Assembly (NCBI RefSeq): GCF_000158955.1
Contig: NZ_GG657757.1
Coordinates: 3,213,866-3,277,865 of the forward strand
Length of the DNA stretch: 64,000 nt
From: Streptomyces viridochromogenes DSM 40736
GTDB taxonomy: Bacteria > Actinomycetota > Actinomycetes > Streptomycetales > Streptomycetaceae
Direction: 5' to 3'
Under the pieces are notes generated by a model. That model saw only the letters and a program-made list of their open reading frames with translations, had not been told where the DNA came from and did no database searches. The position numbers were made by a program, and so were the translations under genes. Each line of letters opens with the position of its first letter. Positions within the stretch are counted from its first letter, which is position 1. Positions 7,998 to 16,615 of this stretch are shown here, piece after piece.

Positions 7998-9815
7998 ATG
8001 TGCGGAATCGTCGGTTACATCGGGAAGCGTGACGTCGCCCCCCTCCTACTGGAGGGCCTCCAGCGCCTGGAGTACCGCGGCTACGACTCCGCGGGCATCG
8101 TCGTCTCGACCCCGAAGGCGTCCGGCCTGAAGATGGTCAAGGCCAAGGGCCGCGTCCGTGACCTGGAGGCCAAGGTCCCGGCCCGGTTCAAGGGCACGAC
8201 CGGCATCGCCCACACCCGCTGGGCCACCCACGGCGCCCCCTCGGACGTGAACGCGCACCCGCACCTGGACGCCGAGGGCAAGGTCGCCGTCGTCCACAAC
8301 GGCATCATCGACAACGCCGCCGACCTGCGCCGCAAGCTGGAGGCGGACGGCGTCGAGTTCCTCTCCGAGACCGACACCGAGGTCCTCACCCACCTCATCG
8401 CCCGCTCGCAGGCGACCAAGCTGGAGGACAAGGTCCGCGAGACCCTCCGGGTCATCGAGGGCACCTACGGCATCGCCGTCATGCACGCCGACTTCCCCGA
8501 CCGGATCGTCGTCGCCCGCAACGGCTCCCCGGTCGTCCTCGGCATCGGCGAGAAGGAGATGTTCGTCGCCTCGGACATAGCCGCTCTGGTCACCCACACC
8601 CGCCAGATCGTCACCCTCGACGACGGCGAGATGGCCACCCTGAAGGCCGACGACTTCCGCACGTACACGACGGAGGGCACCCGCACCACCGCCGAGCCCA
8701 CCACCGTCGAGTGGGAGGCCGCCTCGTACGACATGGGCGGCCACGACACCTACATGCACAAGGAGATCCACGAGCAGGCCGACGCCGTGGACCGCGTGCT
8801 GCGCGGCCGCATCGACGACCGCTTCTCCACCGTGCACCTGGGCGGTCTGAACCTCGACGCGCGTGAGGCCCGCCGGATCCGCCGGGTGAAGATCCTCGGC
8901 TGCGGCACCTCGTACCACGCGGGCATGATCGGCGCCCAGATGATCGAGGAGCTGGCCCGCATCCCCGCCGACGCCGAGCCCGCCTCGGAGTTCCGCTACC
9001 GCAACGCGGTCGTCGACCCCGACACCCTCTACGTCGCGGTCTCCCAGTCCGGTGAGACCTACGACGTCCTGGCCGCCGTGCAGGAGCTCAAGCGCAAGGG
9101 CGCCCGCGTCCTGGGCGTGGTGAACGTCGTCGGCTCGGCGATCGCCCGCGAGGCGGACGGCGGCATCTACGTGCACGCCGGGCCCGAGGTCTGCGTGGTC
9201 TCCACGAAGTGCTTCACCAACACCACGGTCGCCTTCGCGCTCCTCGCCCTGCACCTCGGCCGCACCCGCGACCTGTCGGTCCGCGACGGCAAGCGCATCA
9301 TCGAGGGCCTGCGCAAGCTGCCCGCCCAGATCGCCGAGATCATGGAGCACGAGGAGGACGTCAAGAAGCTGGCCCTGCAGTTCGCCGAGGCCCGCTCGAT
9401 GCTCTTCATCGGCCGTGTGCGGGGCTACCCGGTGGCCCGAGAGGCCTCCCTGAAGCTCAAGGAGGTCTCGTACATCCACGCCGAGGCCTACCCCGCCTCC
9501 GAGCTCAAGCACGGCCCGCTGGCCCTGATCGAGCCGGCCCTCCCCACGGTCGCGATCGTCCCCGACGACGACCTGCTGGAGAAGAACCGCGCCGCCCTGG
9601 AGGAGATCAAGGCCCGCAGCGGCAAGATCCTCGCGGTCGCCCACCAGCACCAGGAGAAGGCCGACGAGACGATCGTCGTCCCGAAGAACGAGGACGAACT
9701 GGACCCCATCCTGATGGGCATCCCCCTCCAACTCCTCGCGTACCACACGGCCCTGGCCCTGGGCAGGGACATCGACAAGCCCCGCAACCTGGCCAAGTCG
9801 GTGACGGTGGAGTAA
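7998..9815 (+). CDS. glmS: Glucosamine-6-phosphate synthase (isomerizing)
   Basis: A 605-residue glutamine:fructose-6-phosphate aminotransferase, which makes glucosamine-6-phosphate from fructose-6-phosphate and glutamine in the cytosol, feeding peptidoglycan and other aminosugar polymers. After Met1 comes the N-terminal nucleophile Cys2 (MCGIVGYIG), followed by the class II glutaminase domain (LQRLEYRGYDSAGI, HTRWATHG). Two SIS sugar-isomerase domains follow, with GCGTSYHAG near residue 300 and the second near 460. The C-terminus is LAKSVTVE, matching the typical ending. Streptomycetes often have two glmS genes; this may be the one near the desferrioxamine locus, but that is from memory. A hairpin repeat and a 14-bp terminator follow. 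Confidence 0.95.
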   Translation: MCGIVGYIGKRDVAPLLLEGLQRLEYRGYDSAGIVVSTPKASGLKMVKAKGRVRDLEAKVPARFKGTTGIAHTRWATHGAPSDVNAHPHLDAEGKVAVVHNGIIDNAADLRRKLEADGVEFLSETDTEVLTHLIARSQATKLEDKVRETLRVIEGTYGIAVMHADFPDRIVVARNGSPVVLGIGEKEMFVASDIAALVTHTRQIVTLDDGEMATLKADDFRTYTTEGTRTTAEPTTVEWEAASYDMGGHDTYMHKEIHEQADAVDRVLRGRIDDRFSTVHLGGLNLDAREARRIRRVKILGCGTSYHAGMIGAQMIEELARIPADAEPASEFRYRNAVVDPDTLYVAVSQSGETYDVLAAVQELKRKGARVLGVVNVVGSAIAREADGGIYVHAGPEVCVVSTKCFTNTTVAFALLALHLGRTRDLSVRDGKRIIEGLRKLPAQIAEIMEHEEDVKKLALQFAEARSMLFIGRVRGYPVAREASLKLKEVSYIHAEAYPASELKHGPLALIEPALPTVAIVPDDDLLEKNRAALEEIKARSGKILAVAHQHQEKADETIVVPKNEDELDPILMGIPLQLLAYHTALALGRDIDKPRNLAKSVTVE

Positions 9816-9830
9816 CCAACCCTCCTTTGA

Positions 9831-9865
9831 GGGCGTGGGGAACTGCGCGAACAACCCCCACGCCC
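9831..9865. repeat. Hairpin copy of the GGGG-GAACTGCGC element
   Basis: GGGCGTGGGG at 9831-9840 and CCCCACGCCC at 9856-9865 are perfect 10-bp arms around a loop beginning AACTGCGCGA. The left arm and loop match the tandem repeat at 4075-4200 (GGGGCGCGGGGAACTGCGC). It lies 15 bp after the glmS stop and looks like a dispersed intergenic element of this genome. Confidence 0.75.
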
Positions 9866-9882
9866 CCGCACAGGCCCCCAAA

Positions 9883-9930
9883 GAGAACGGACCCCCACGT
9901 GCTGCCACCACGCACAGGGGGTCCGTTCTC
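9883..9930. terminator. Bidirectional terminator between glmS and the stress-protein gene
   Basis: GAGAACGGACCCCC at 9883-9896 pairs perfectly with GGGGGTCCGTTCTC at 9917-9930, with a 20-base loop. It lies between two convergent genes and can serve both. Confidence 0.8.
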
Positions 9931-9977
9931 ACTTGGCGATCTGGGCGATTGACGCGGCGTCAACCACTGTCACAGCG

Positions 9978-10505
9978 TCAGGGAATGACCATCACAGGCC
10001 GCTGCGCCCGCTTGGCGAGCCGCCCGGCGACCGAGCCGAAGATCCTCCCGACGATGCCGTGGGTCGACCCCACGACGATCGCGTCGGCCTCGTACTCCCG
10101 GCCGACCTCTTCGAGTTCGTGGCAGATGTCCCCACCACGCTCGACCAGGATCCAGGGGACCTCGGCGAGATACTCCGCACAGGCCAGCTCAAGACCGAGC
10201 ACCTCGGTCCGGTGGTCCGGCACGTCCACGAAGACGGGCGGCTCACAGCCGGCCCACACCGTGGTCGGCAGCCGGTTGGCGACATGAACGATGATCAGGC
10301 CCGACCTGGAGCGATGGGCCATGCCGATCGCGTACGCCAGGGCGCGCTCACTGGACGTGGAGCCGTCGAAACCGACGACCACGCCGTGCTTGAAGGCGGG
10401 ATCGCAGGAATGGCGTGGCTCTTCCGCCGCCAGGGGCTCGGCCGCCGTGGGATCGGCGACGGGCCGCTTGCGGTCCGCGGGTTCGAAGAATTCGTGACCG
10501 GCCAT
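9978..10505 (-). CDS. Universal stress protein, UspA-type
   Basis: A 175-residue single-domain universal stress protein. The family fold is shown by VVVGFDGSTSSERALAYAI near residue 43, LIIVHVANRLP near 70, and the C-terminal nucleotide-binding stretch IVVGSTHGIVGRIFGSVAGRL followed by RPVMVIP. The Gly-x2-Gly-x9-Gly-Ser pattern suggests an ATP-binding subtype. The roughly 40-residue N-terminal extension is polar and probably disordered. ATG at 10505 is the only good start; AAGGA is about 20 bases upstream, too far for a normal ribosome site. The role is general stress or dormancy survival, known only for the family. Confidence 0.85.
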   Translation of the reverse strand: MAGHEFFEPADRKRPVADPTAAEPLAAEEPRHSCDPAFKHGVVVGFDGSTSSERALAYAIGMAHRSRSGLIIVHVANRLPTTVWAGCEPPVFVDVPDHRTEVLGLELACAEYLAEVPWILVERGGDICHELEEVGREYEADAIVVGSTHGIVGRIFGSVAGRLAKRAQRPVMVIP

Positions 10506-10865
10506 GGCTGTCTCGGCGTCGTGATCCTTTATGGGTGGGACAACAGTGTGCGGCGGAGCTGTGTCCGGGAATGGTCTTCCCAACCCCATACCCCCAAGGG
10601 TACGGCGGCACGCCTCCTTAGCCCAGACCTCGCCCGCCGTGCGTGCGGGTTCCAGGGAGCATGCACGAGGCGACGCCCGTAACGCAATGGTTGCTGCGCT
10701 GTACAGGCGGTTTGCACAGGATTCACTTACCCCTGGGAGTGATCCCGGGTGATCAGGGGGCGATCCGGGGGCGATCAGGGGGTGATCAGGGGGTGATCCG
10801 ATCACACAGTGACCTGCCCCGCGGCCGAGCGTTGAACTCCGTGAGCCACGCCACAGGGAGCACGC
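10506..10865. other. Intergenic region with no gene recognised
   Basis: This 360-bp divergent region separates the stress-protein gene (minus) from the small membrane protein gene (plus). I see no convincing gene. It contains the 11-bp direct repeats at 10741-10794 and presumably both promoters. Confidence 0.6.
10741..10794. repeat. 11-bp direct repeats GATCMGGGGGY
   Basis: GATCAGGGGGC (10751-10761), GATCCGGGGGC (10762-10772), GATCAGGGGGT (10773-10783) and GATCAGGGGGT (10784-10794) follow head to tail, with a shorter copy GATCCCGGGT at 10741-10750 and a partial GATCCGATCAC after. An 11-bp period puts every copy on the same DNA face. They lie about 70-125 bp upstream of the small gene at 10866 and may be a protein-binding array or simple slippage. 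Confidence 0.85.
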
Positions 10866-11198
10866 ATGTCCGGACCTCGCCCCGCCTCCGAGGCGGACCG
10901 CGTGACCCCGCCGCCGCGAGACACCGCGACGGACGTGGTCCGCTGGGCGGCCTTCAGCTGTCTGCTCGTCCCGGTCGTGCTCCTCGGCTACGGCACCTCG
11001 CTGGCCGGTGCCGCCGGCACCGCCCTCGGACTCGCGGCCGTCACGGGCGCCTGCCGGGTGCTGCTGCGCCAGTCCGAACGCGGCGCGGCCCGGATGGCGG
11101 CCGAGGACCGGGCACCCCACCGGGGCAGGCGCCACCGCACCGGAACGGGGTCGCATCGTGGCGGACGGCACACTGGAGGAGATACACCGGTCAGCTGA
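10866..11198 (+). CDS. Small membrane protein upstream of adpA
   Basis: A 110-residue protein with two predicted membrane spans close together, roughly residues 27-43 (AAFSCLLVPVVLLGYG) and 47-63 (GAAGTALGLAAVTGA). The N-terminus is polar and the C-terminal tail is rich in Arg, Gly and His and probably disordered. ATG at 10866 follows GGGAG at good spacing. I do not recognise a functional family; proteins like this are common as conserved streptomycete hypotheticals beside adpA. It is on the same strand as adpA, with 377 bp between them. Confidence 0.65.
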   Translation: MSGPRPASEADRVTPPPRDTATDVVRWAAFSCLLVPVVLLGYGTSLAGAAGTALGLAAVTGACRVLLRQSERGAARMAAEDRAPHRGRRHRTGTGSHRGGRHTGGDTPVS

Positions 11199-11575
11199 CC
11201 GGTTTCCATGCACGTGCACGTCGGTTTCAAGCCAACTTCTCGCACCCGTGCATCCCCGTGCCCCACCACCCCCCAACCCCCGTTCGACCTGCACGGAAAG
11301 GGCCTCAGGGGTCCTGCGCACCCTACGTGGATTGGCCACCGCGACAAGGCGCACTTCCCTGCACGCCCCACGAGTGCAACGCTTCGTGATCGAATGCTTC
11401 ACGCCAAGTTGCCAAGTCGACAATCTGCCGAGTGCCGAACCGGCCAACTCGGCGCGACGGGACACAGTAGATTCGATCTTGACTGTCTACGGCGGGGGAC
11501 TCGTGCAGGACCGAGGGGAAACGTGCAGGAGCGACACAACCGAGGAGCCGCGACCACCGAGGGGGGCTTAGCAGT
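11199..11575. promoter_or_regulatory. Long upstream region of adpA
   Basis: No gene was found in these 377 bp. A long leader before adpA is expected. The region holds a perfect AdpA-type box at 11437-11446 and a weaker one at 11397-11406 (CTTCACGCCA, one mismatch). Confidence 0.6.
11437..11446 (-). promoter_or_regulatory. Candidate AdpA-binding box upstream of adpA
   Basis: Read on the minus strand this is TGGCCGGTTC, a full match to the AdpA consensus TGGCSNGWWY. It is 130-139 bp upstream of the adpA start, consistent with the known autoregulation of adpA in streptomycetes. The consensus is degenerate, so chance matches occur. Confidence 0.55.
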
Positions 11576-12862
11576 ATGAGCCACGACTCCACTGCCGCGC
11601 CGGAAGCCGTGGCCCGGAAGCTTTCCGGGCGACGCCGCAAGGAGATCGTCGCGGTGCTGCTGTTCAGCGGCGGCCCCATCTTCGAGAGTTCCATACCACT
11701 GTCGGTGTTCGGGATCGACCGCCAGGACGCCGGCGTGCCGCGCTACCGACTGCTGGTGTGCGGCGGTGAGGACGGCCCGCTGCGGACCACAGGGGGCCTC
11801 GAACTCACCGCCCCGCATGGCCTGGAAGCGATCTCTCGCGCCGGCACGGTCGTCGTACCGGCCTGGCGTTCGATCACATCTCCGCCGCCGGAGGAGGCAC
11901 TCGACGCGCTACGCCGGGCCCACGAGGAGGGCGCCCGCATCGTCGGACTGTGCACCGGCGCCTTCGTCCTCGCGGCGGCCGGCCTGCTGGACGGCCGCCC
12001 CGCGACGACACACTGGATGTACGCGCCGACGCTGGCGAAGCGCTACCCGTCGGTGCACGTCGACCCGCGGGAGCTGTTCGTCGACGACGGCGACGTGCTG
12101 ACGTCGGCCGGCACGGCCGCGGGCATCGACCTGTGCCTGCACATCGTGCGCACCGACCACGGCAACGAGGCGGCCGGCGCCCTGGCCCGGCGGCTCGTCG
12201 TGCCCCCGCGCCGAAGCGGCGGCCAGGAGCGCTACCTCGACAGGTCTTTACCGGAGGAGATCGGCGCCGACCCGCTGGCCGAGGTCGTCGCCTGGGCGCT
12301 GGAGCACCTCCACGAACAGTTCGACGTGGAGACGCTGGCGGCACGCGCGTACATGAGCCGTCGTACGTTCGACCGCCGCTTCCGCTCGCTCACCGGGAGC
12401 GCCCCGCTGCAGTGGCTGATCACGCAGCGTGTGCTCCAGGCACAGCGCCTGCTGGAGACGTCGGACTACTCGGTGGACGAGGTGGCGGGGCGCTGCGGCT
12501 TCCGGTCGCCGGTCGCCCTGCGCGGGCACTTCCGCCGCCAGCTGGGCTCGTCCCCGGCCGCGTACCGGGCGGCGTACCGCGCCCGGCGCCCGCAGGGCGA
12601 GCGGCCCCAGGACACCGAGGCCGCCCAGGGCGGACCCGGATCCGGAGTGCCGGGCGGCCACCCGGGCCACCCCGGTCAGCCGGGCCAGACCCCCGGCTCC
12701 CTCCACCCGGAGCACCCCGTCCCGATCCAGTCCCGCCGAACGGCGGCGGCCGGAGCGATCGGGTCGCCCCCGGCGCTGTCGGCGTCGGCCGCGTCCGACA
12801 ACGGTCGGGAGGCGTACATATCGCCCCGGGCGAGCCTGCCGGGGCAGCGCAGCGCGACGTGA
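11576..12862 (+). CDS. adpA: AdpA (BldH), AraC-family developmental regulator
   Basis: A 428-residue AraC/XylS-type master regulator of morphological development and secondary metabolism. Residues about 25-200 form a DJ-1/PfpI-like (GATase1) dimerisation domain, with VAVLLFSGGPIFESSIP and IVGLCTGAFVLAAAG visible. Residues about 240-340 form the double helix-turn-helix DNA-binding domain (LAARAYMSRRTFDRRF, then VDEVAGRCGFRS). The C-terminal 90 residues are Pro/Gly-rich and variable. Codon 225, at 12248-12250 in the linker, is TTA (Leu), so translation depends on the rare bldA leucyl-tRNA, as known for adpA. A strong hairpin lies 8 bp after the stop, and orn follows. Confidence 0.96.
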   Translation: MSHDSTAAPEAVARKLSGRRRKEIVAVLLFSGGPIFESSIPLSVFGIDRQDAGVPRYRLLVCGGEDGPLRTTGGLELTAPHGLEAISRAGTVVVPAWRSITSPPPEEALDALRRAHEEGARIVGLCTGAFVLAAAGLLDGRPATTHWMYAPTLAKRYPSVHVDPRELFVDDGDVLTSAGTAAGIDLCLHIVRTDHGNEAAGALARRLVVPPRRSGGQERYLDRSLPEEIGADPLAEVVAWALEHLHEQFDVETLAARAYMSRRTFDRRFRSLTGSAPLQWLITQRVLQAQRLLETSDYSVDEVAGRCGFRSPVALRGHFRRQLGSSPAAYRAAYRARRPQGERPQDTEAAQGGPGSGVPGGHPGHPGQPGQTPGSLHPEHPVPIQSRRTAAAGAIGSPPALSASAASDNGREAYISPRASLPGQRSAT

Positions 12863-12870
12863 TCCGGTGA

Positions 12871-12905
12871 CCGGGCCCGCGGAGGATGAGCCTCCGCGGG
12901 CCCGG
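12871..12905. terminator. Terminator between adpA and orn
   Basis: CCGGGCCCGCGGAGG at 12871-12885 pairs perfectly with 12891-12905 around the 5-base loop ATGAG. It is immediately after adpA and should separate its transcription from orn. Confidence 0.85.
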
Positions 12906-12993
12906 CTCCGTTCATCAGGGCAGCCGGTCCAATGGCCACAAGGTCACCGCACGGTCGGCTCAGCCAGGAGCGGCTCGCCGTAGGGTTAGACAC

Positions 12994-13596
12994 ATGAACG
13001 ATCGCATGGTGTGGATCGACTGCGAGATGACCGGCCTCTCGCTGTCGGACGACGCGCTCATCGAGGTGGCCGCCCTCGTGACCGATTCCGAGCTGAACGT
13101 GCTCGGCGAGGGCGTGGACATCGTCATCCGGCCGCCGGACCGGGCGCTGGAGACGATGCCGGAGGTGGTGCGTCAGATGCACACCGCGTCCGGGCTGCTC
13201 GCCGAGCTGCCGGACGGAACGACTCTGCGGGACGCCGAGGAGCAGGTCCTGACGTACGTGAGGGAGTTCGTCAAGGAGCCGGGCAAGGCCCCGCTGTGCG
13301 GCAACTCCGTCGGCACAGACCGTGGCTTCCTGCTGCGCGACATGCCGACACTGGAGGACTACCTGCACTACCGGATCGTCGACGTGTCGTCGATCAAGGA
13401 GCTGGCCCGCCGCTGGTACCCGAGGGCGTACTTCAACAGCCCGCAGAAGAACGGCAACCACCGCGCGCTCGCCGACATCCGCGAGTCCATCGCCGAGCTG
13501 CGCTACTACCGCGAGGCCCTCTTCGTCCCGCAGCCCGGGCCCGACTCGGACACCGCGAAGACGATCGCCGCGAAGCACGTTCTGCCTGCTCATTAG
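12994..13596 (+). CDS. orn: Oligoribonuclease
   Basis: A 200-residue DEDDh-family 3'-5' exoribonuclease that degrades 2-5 nt RNA oligomers, and probably pGpG from c-di-GMP breakdown, in the cytosol. Exo motif I is VWIDCEMTGL near residue 6, motif II CGNSVGTDRGFL near 105, and motif III NHRALADIRESIAELRYY near 155. The start is ATG at 12994; 36 extra in-frame codons exist upstream but lack homology and overlap the terminator. The adpA-orn neighbourhood is conserved in Streptomyces. A TAGGGT-like -10 element lies close to the ATG, so the transcript leader is probably very short. The link with cdgA in this window is functional, not positional. Confidence 0.95.
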   Translation: MNDRMVWIDCEMTGLSLSDDALIEVAALVTDSELNVLGEGVDIVIRPPDRALETMPEVVRQMHTASGLLAELPDGTTLRDAEEQVLTYVREFVKEPGKAPLCGNSVGTDRGFLLRDMPTLEDYLHYRIVDVSSIKELARRWYPRAYFNSPQKNGNHRALADIRESIAELRYYREALFVPQPGPDSDTAKTIAAKHVLPAH

Positions 13597-13710
13597 GCGT
13601 GACAGGGGCCCGTCGGGGGGCGCCGGGAAAGGCGGGCGCGAGCACCCCTTCGGACCCTGTACACTTTTTCTCGGCCGGTCGGGGAAGTCACTGATCTCCA
13701 ATCCGGTCAT

Positions 13711-13784
13711 GGTGGGTGTAGCTCAGCTGGTAGAGCACCTGGTTGTGGTCCAGGATGCCGCGGGTTCGAGTCCCGTCACTCACC
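13711..13784 (+). tRNA. tRNA-His (GTG)
   Basis: The full cloverleaf can be drawn: acceptor GTGGGTG at 13712-13718 with CACTCAC at 13777-13783, D arm GCTCAGCTGGTAGAGC, anticodon stem CCTGG/CCAGG with loop TTGTGGT, and GGTTCGAGTCC in the T arm. The anticodon is GTG at 13745-13747. The extra G at 13711 opposite C at 13784 is the hallmark G-1 of histidine tRNA. CCA is not encoded. Confidence 0.96.
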
Positions 13785-13792
13785 CTGAGCAA

Positions 13793-13826
13793 TCAGCCGG
13801 TGGCTTCGACAGAAGCCACCGGCTGA
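13793..13826 (+). terminator. Intrinsic terminator after tRNA-His
   Basis: A 15-bp perfect stem (13793-13807 with 13812-13826) closes a 4-base loop GACA and is followed by GCTTTTT, a classic rho-independent terminator. Confidence 0.9.
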
Positions 13827-13881
13827 AGCTTTTTGCGCGCCGGTCCTGGCCGTGGCGACGGCCAGGGTTACGGTCGGCGCC

Positions 13882-15072
13882 ATGGACGGTGGACATCGCG
13901 GGTGGCTGGCGTGCGTGCTCGGCGGGGCCGTGTTCGCCGTGTGCATGGCCGGCACCACGCTGCCGACTCCCCTCTATCCCCTCTACCAGGCCAAGTTCGG
14001 GTTCTCCGACCTGACGGTGACCGTGGTGTACGCCCTGTACGCCTTCGCGGTCATCGCGGTGCTGCTGCTGGTGGGCAACGCCTCGGACGCCGTGGGCCGA
14101 CGGCCGGTGCTGCTGTGCGGACTGGGCTTCGCGGCGGCGAGCGCGGTGTGCTTCCTGTGCGCCACCGGGCTGGGCTGGCTGTTCGCGGGACGGCTGCTGT
14201 CGGGGCTGTCCGCCGGGCTGTTCACCGGTGCCGCCACGGCCTATGTGATGGAACTGGCGCCGGAGGGCGGCGCCTCCCGCGCCACGTTCGTGGCGACGGC
14301 CGCCAACATGGGCGGACTGGGGTGCGGTCCACTGCTGTCCGGAGTGCTCGCGCAGTACGCCGACTGGCCGCTGTACCTGCCGTTCGTCACGCACCTGATC
14401 CTGGTGGCCGGGGCGGCCCTCGTCGTGCTGCGCCTCCCGGAGACCGTGCGGGAGCGGCAGCCGCTGCGCACCGTACGGCCGCAGCGCCCCGCGCTGCCCC
14501 CGCAGGTGCGGGCGGTGTTCGCGCCCGCGGCGATCGCCTCGTTCGTCGGCTTCGCACTGCTCGGGCTGTTCACCTCGGTCAGCCCGGACTTCCTCGCCCG
14601 GTCCCTGAACGTGCACAACCACGCGGTGAGCGGTCTGGTCGTCGCGCTGGCCTTCTTCTCCTCCACCGCCGGGCAACTGGCGGTCGGCCCGGTCGGCGCA
14701 CGGCGCTCACTCCCCCTCGGCTGCGCCGGGCTCCTCGCCGGGCTGGTGCTGCTCGCGGGCGCGCTGCGGTGGGACCTCATGGCACTGGTGGTCCTGAGCG
14801 CGGTCGTCGGCGGGGTCGGACAAGGGCTGGCGTTCCGCGGCGCGCTCTCCGAGGTGGCCGGGGCCTCTCCACAGCGCCAGCACGCGGAGGTCATCTCGAC
14901 GCTGTTCGTGGTGGCCTACGCGGGCATCTCCCTCCCCGTGATCGGCGTGGGCCTCCTGACCCGCCCGATCGGCCTGGAGGGTGCTGGGCTGGTGTTCATC
15001 GCCTGCATGGCCGTGCTGGTGTCGGTCGCGGCCGCCTACCTGCTGCGCCGGCCGGTACCGGCGAGGACGTGA
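13882..15072 (+). CDS. Major facilitator superfamily transporter
   Basis: A 396-residue integral membrane protein with about twelve hydrophobic segments and the MFS signature GNASDAVGRRPVLLCGL between helices 2 and 3. It resembles drug/metabolite efflux proteins of the DHA1 type; the substrate cannot be told. The start chosen is the ATG at 13882, giving MDGGHRGWLACVLGG. A GTG at 13852 would add ten residues; neither has a strong ribosome site. It stands alone between tRNA-His and the cebR gene, which is on the other strand. The C-terminus after LLRRPVPART is short. Confidence 0.85.
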   Translation: MDGGHRGWLACVLGGAVFAVCMAGTTLPTPLYPLYQAKFGFSDLTVTVVYALYAFAVIAVLLLVGNASDAVGRRPVLLCGLGFAAASAVCFLCATGLGWLFAGRLLSGLSAGLFTGAATAYVMELAPEGGASRATFVATAANMGGLGCGPLLSGVLAQYADWPLYLPFVTHLILVAGAALVVLRLPETVRERQPLRTVRPQRPALPPQVRAVFAPAAIASFVGFALLGLFTSVSPDFLARSLNVHNHAVSGLVVALAFFSSTAGQLAVGPVGARRSLPLGCAGLLAGLVLLAGALRWDLMALVVLSAVVGGVGQGLAFRGALSEVAGASPQRQHAEVISTLFVVAYAGISLPVIGVGLLTRPIGLEGAGLVFIACMAVLVSVAAAYLLRRPVPART

Positions 15073-15162
15073 CCGTACCCGTTCGGTGGCGCCGTCTGAG
15101 TGAGCCCGGGGCGGCGCCGGTGGTCCGTTCCACGAGCGTCGGCCGGTCCGGGTGACGGGCCG

Positions 15163-16218
15163 TCACGACGACGACCGCACCACCAGTTCCGTCGCCAGGA
15201 CCATCTGGCGTCGGTCCAGGCCCCGGGAGGCCAGGGGGCGGCGGTCGGCGACCTCGGTGAGGAGGAGGTCTATCATCCGGCGGCCCATCTCCTCGATGGG
15301 CTGGCGGACGCTGGTGAGGGGCGGGTCCATGTGGCGGGCGATGGCGGAGTCGTCGTAGCCGACGAGCGCGACGTCGTCGGGGATGCGGCGCCCCGCCTCG
15401 CGCAGCGCCTGGCGGGCACCGGCCGCGGTGACGTCGGAGCCGGCGAAGACCGCGTCCAGATCGGGGTGGCGCTCCAGCAGCGCCCGCATGGCGCGGTGGC
15501 CGCCCTCCTCCGAGAAGTCACCCGCCTCGATCAGCGCCTCGTCCACCCCGTGGCCCGCGTCGCTCAGGGCGTCGCGGTAGCCGTCGACGCGACGCTGGGC
15601 GCCGTAGACGTCGAGGCGGCCGGTGATGTGGGCCACCCGGCGGCGGCCGCGGGACAGCAGGTGCTCGACGGCCTGGCGGGCACCGCCGTAGTTGTCCGAG
15701 TCGACCGACGGCAGCGTCTCCGCCGATGACCGCGGACCGCTGATCACCGCCGGGATCTCCAGTTGCGCCAGCAGGTCGGGCAGCGGGTCGTCCGCGTGGA
15801 CCGAGACCAGCAGCACACCGTCCACCCGGTGGGCGGCCAGGTACTGGGCGAGCCGCTGCCGCTCCCGGTCACTGCCCGCGAAGGTCAGCAGCAGCTGCAT
15901 CTCCGTGTCGGAGATCTCCGCGCCGACGCCCCTGAGCATGTCCGAGAAGTACGGCTCGGCGAAGAACCTGGTCTCCGGCTCGGGGACCACCAGCGCGATC
16001 GCGTCCGTGCGGTTGGCGGCCAGGGCGCGGGCCGCCGTGTTGGGGACGTAGCCGAGCTCCGCGACGGCGGCCTCCACCGCCGCCCGGGTCGCGTCACTGA
16101 CCCTCGGCGAACCGTTGATCACCCGGGAGACCGTGCCGCGCCCGACACCCGCGCGCGCCGCCACCTCTTCGAGGGTGGGCCGGCCACCGCTTCGGCCCCG
16201 CGCTCCGTGGCTTGCCAT
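15163..16218 (-). CDS. cebR: CebR, LacI-family cellobiose repressor
   Basis: A 351-residue LacI/GalR regulator. The N-terminal helix-turn-helix is clear (PTLEEVAARAGVGRGTVSRVINGSPRVS, residues about 14-41), then the hinge helix (NTAARALAANRTDAIALVVPE) and a periplasmic-binding-type effector domain (DAVFAGSDVTAAGARQAL near residue 260). ATG at 16218 is used; about 53 further in-frame codons upstream have no LacI homology. It is divergent from cebE with perfect and near-perfect CebR boxes at 16486 and 19964. By family knowledge it represses cellobiose/cellotriose uptake and beta-glucosidase genes until cello-oligosaccharide binds. Confidence 0.92.
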   Translation of the reverse strand: MASHGARGRSGGRPTLEEVAARAGVGRGTVSRVINGSPRVSDATRAAVEAAVAELGYVPNTAARALAANRTDAIALVVPEPETRFFAEPYFSDMLRGVGAEISDTEMQLLLTFAGSDRERQRLAQYLAAHRVDGVLLVSVHADDPLPDLLAQLEIPAVISGPRSSAETLPSVDSDNYGGARQAVEHLLSRGRRRVAHITGRLDVYGAQRRVDGYRDALSDAGHGVDEALIEAGDFSEEGGHRAMRALLERHPDLDAVFAGSDVTAAGARQALREAGRRIPDDVALVGYDDSAIARHMDPPLTSVRQPIEEMGRRMIDLLLTEVADRRPLASRGLDRRQMVLATELVVRSSS

Positions 16219-16615
16219 GGCTCCGCCTTCCCGTCCAGACCCGCACTCTGCGGCTGGCCTGGAATTTAACAGGCCCGCCGATGGAAGTGACCGCTGCCGA
16301 GGGCTGCCGCCCCAGGCCTTCCGCTTCCACCGGACGAGCTTGATCGACTGGCTGGATACCGCCACCCCGGGCGGCAACCGGTCCCGGTCCGGGGCCAGTT
16401 AACAGCCCGATAACTGAACGCATATCTCCCTGTCCGGTCCCTTGACACCCCCGCCCCGACCCGCGAACCTTCAACACATCACTGATGGGAGCGCTCCCAC
16501 ACTACCTGACACATACACAACCCGCACGTTCCCCGCCCGCGCCGAAGCGAGTGAAAAACGGGTCCAACATGCAGTTGGCCGGGGGGTCGGCACGTCAGGG
16601 CAACAGGAGGACGAC
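16219..16615. promoter_or_regulatory. Divergent cebR/cebE control region
   Basis: These 397 bp contain no gene. A TTGACA -35 box at 16442-16447 faces cebE, and the CebR operator follows at 16486-16499. I did not find a second perfect CebR box close to the cebR start. Confidence 0.7.
16486..16499. promoter_or_regulatory. CebR operator upstream of cebE
   Basis: TGGGAGCGCTCCCA, a perfect 14-bp palindrome identical to the CebR consensus as I know it. It lies 117-130 bp upstream of the cebE start and just downstream of a TTGACA box, so a bound repressor would block the promoter. Confidence 0.92.
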
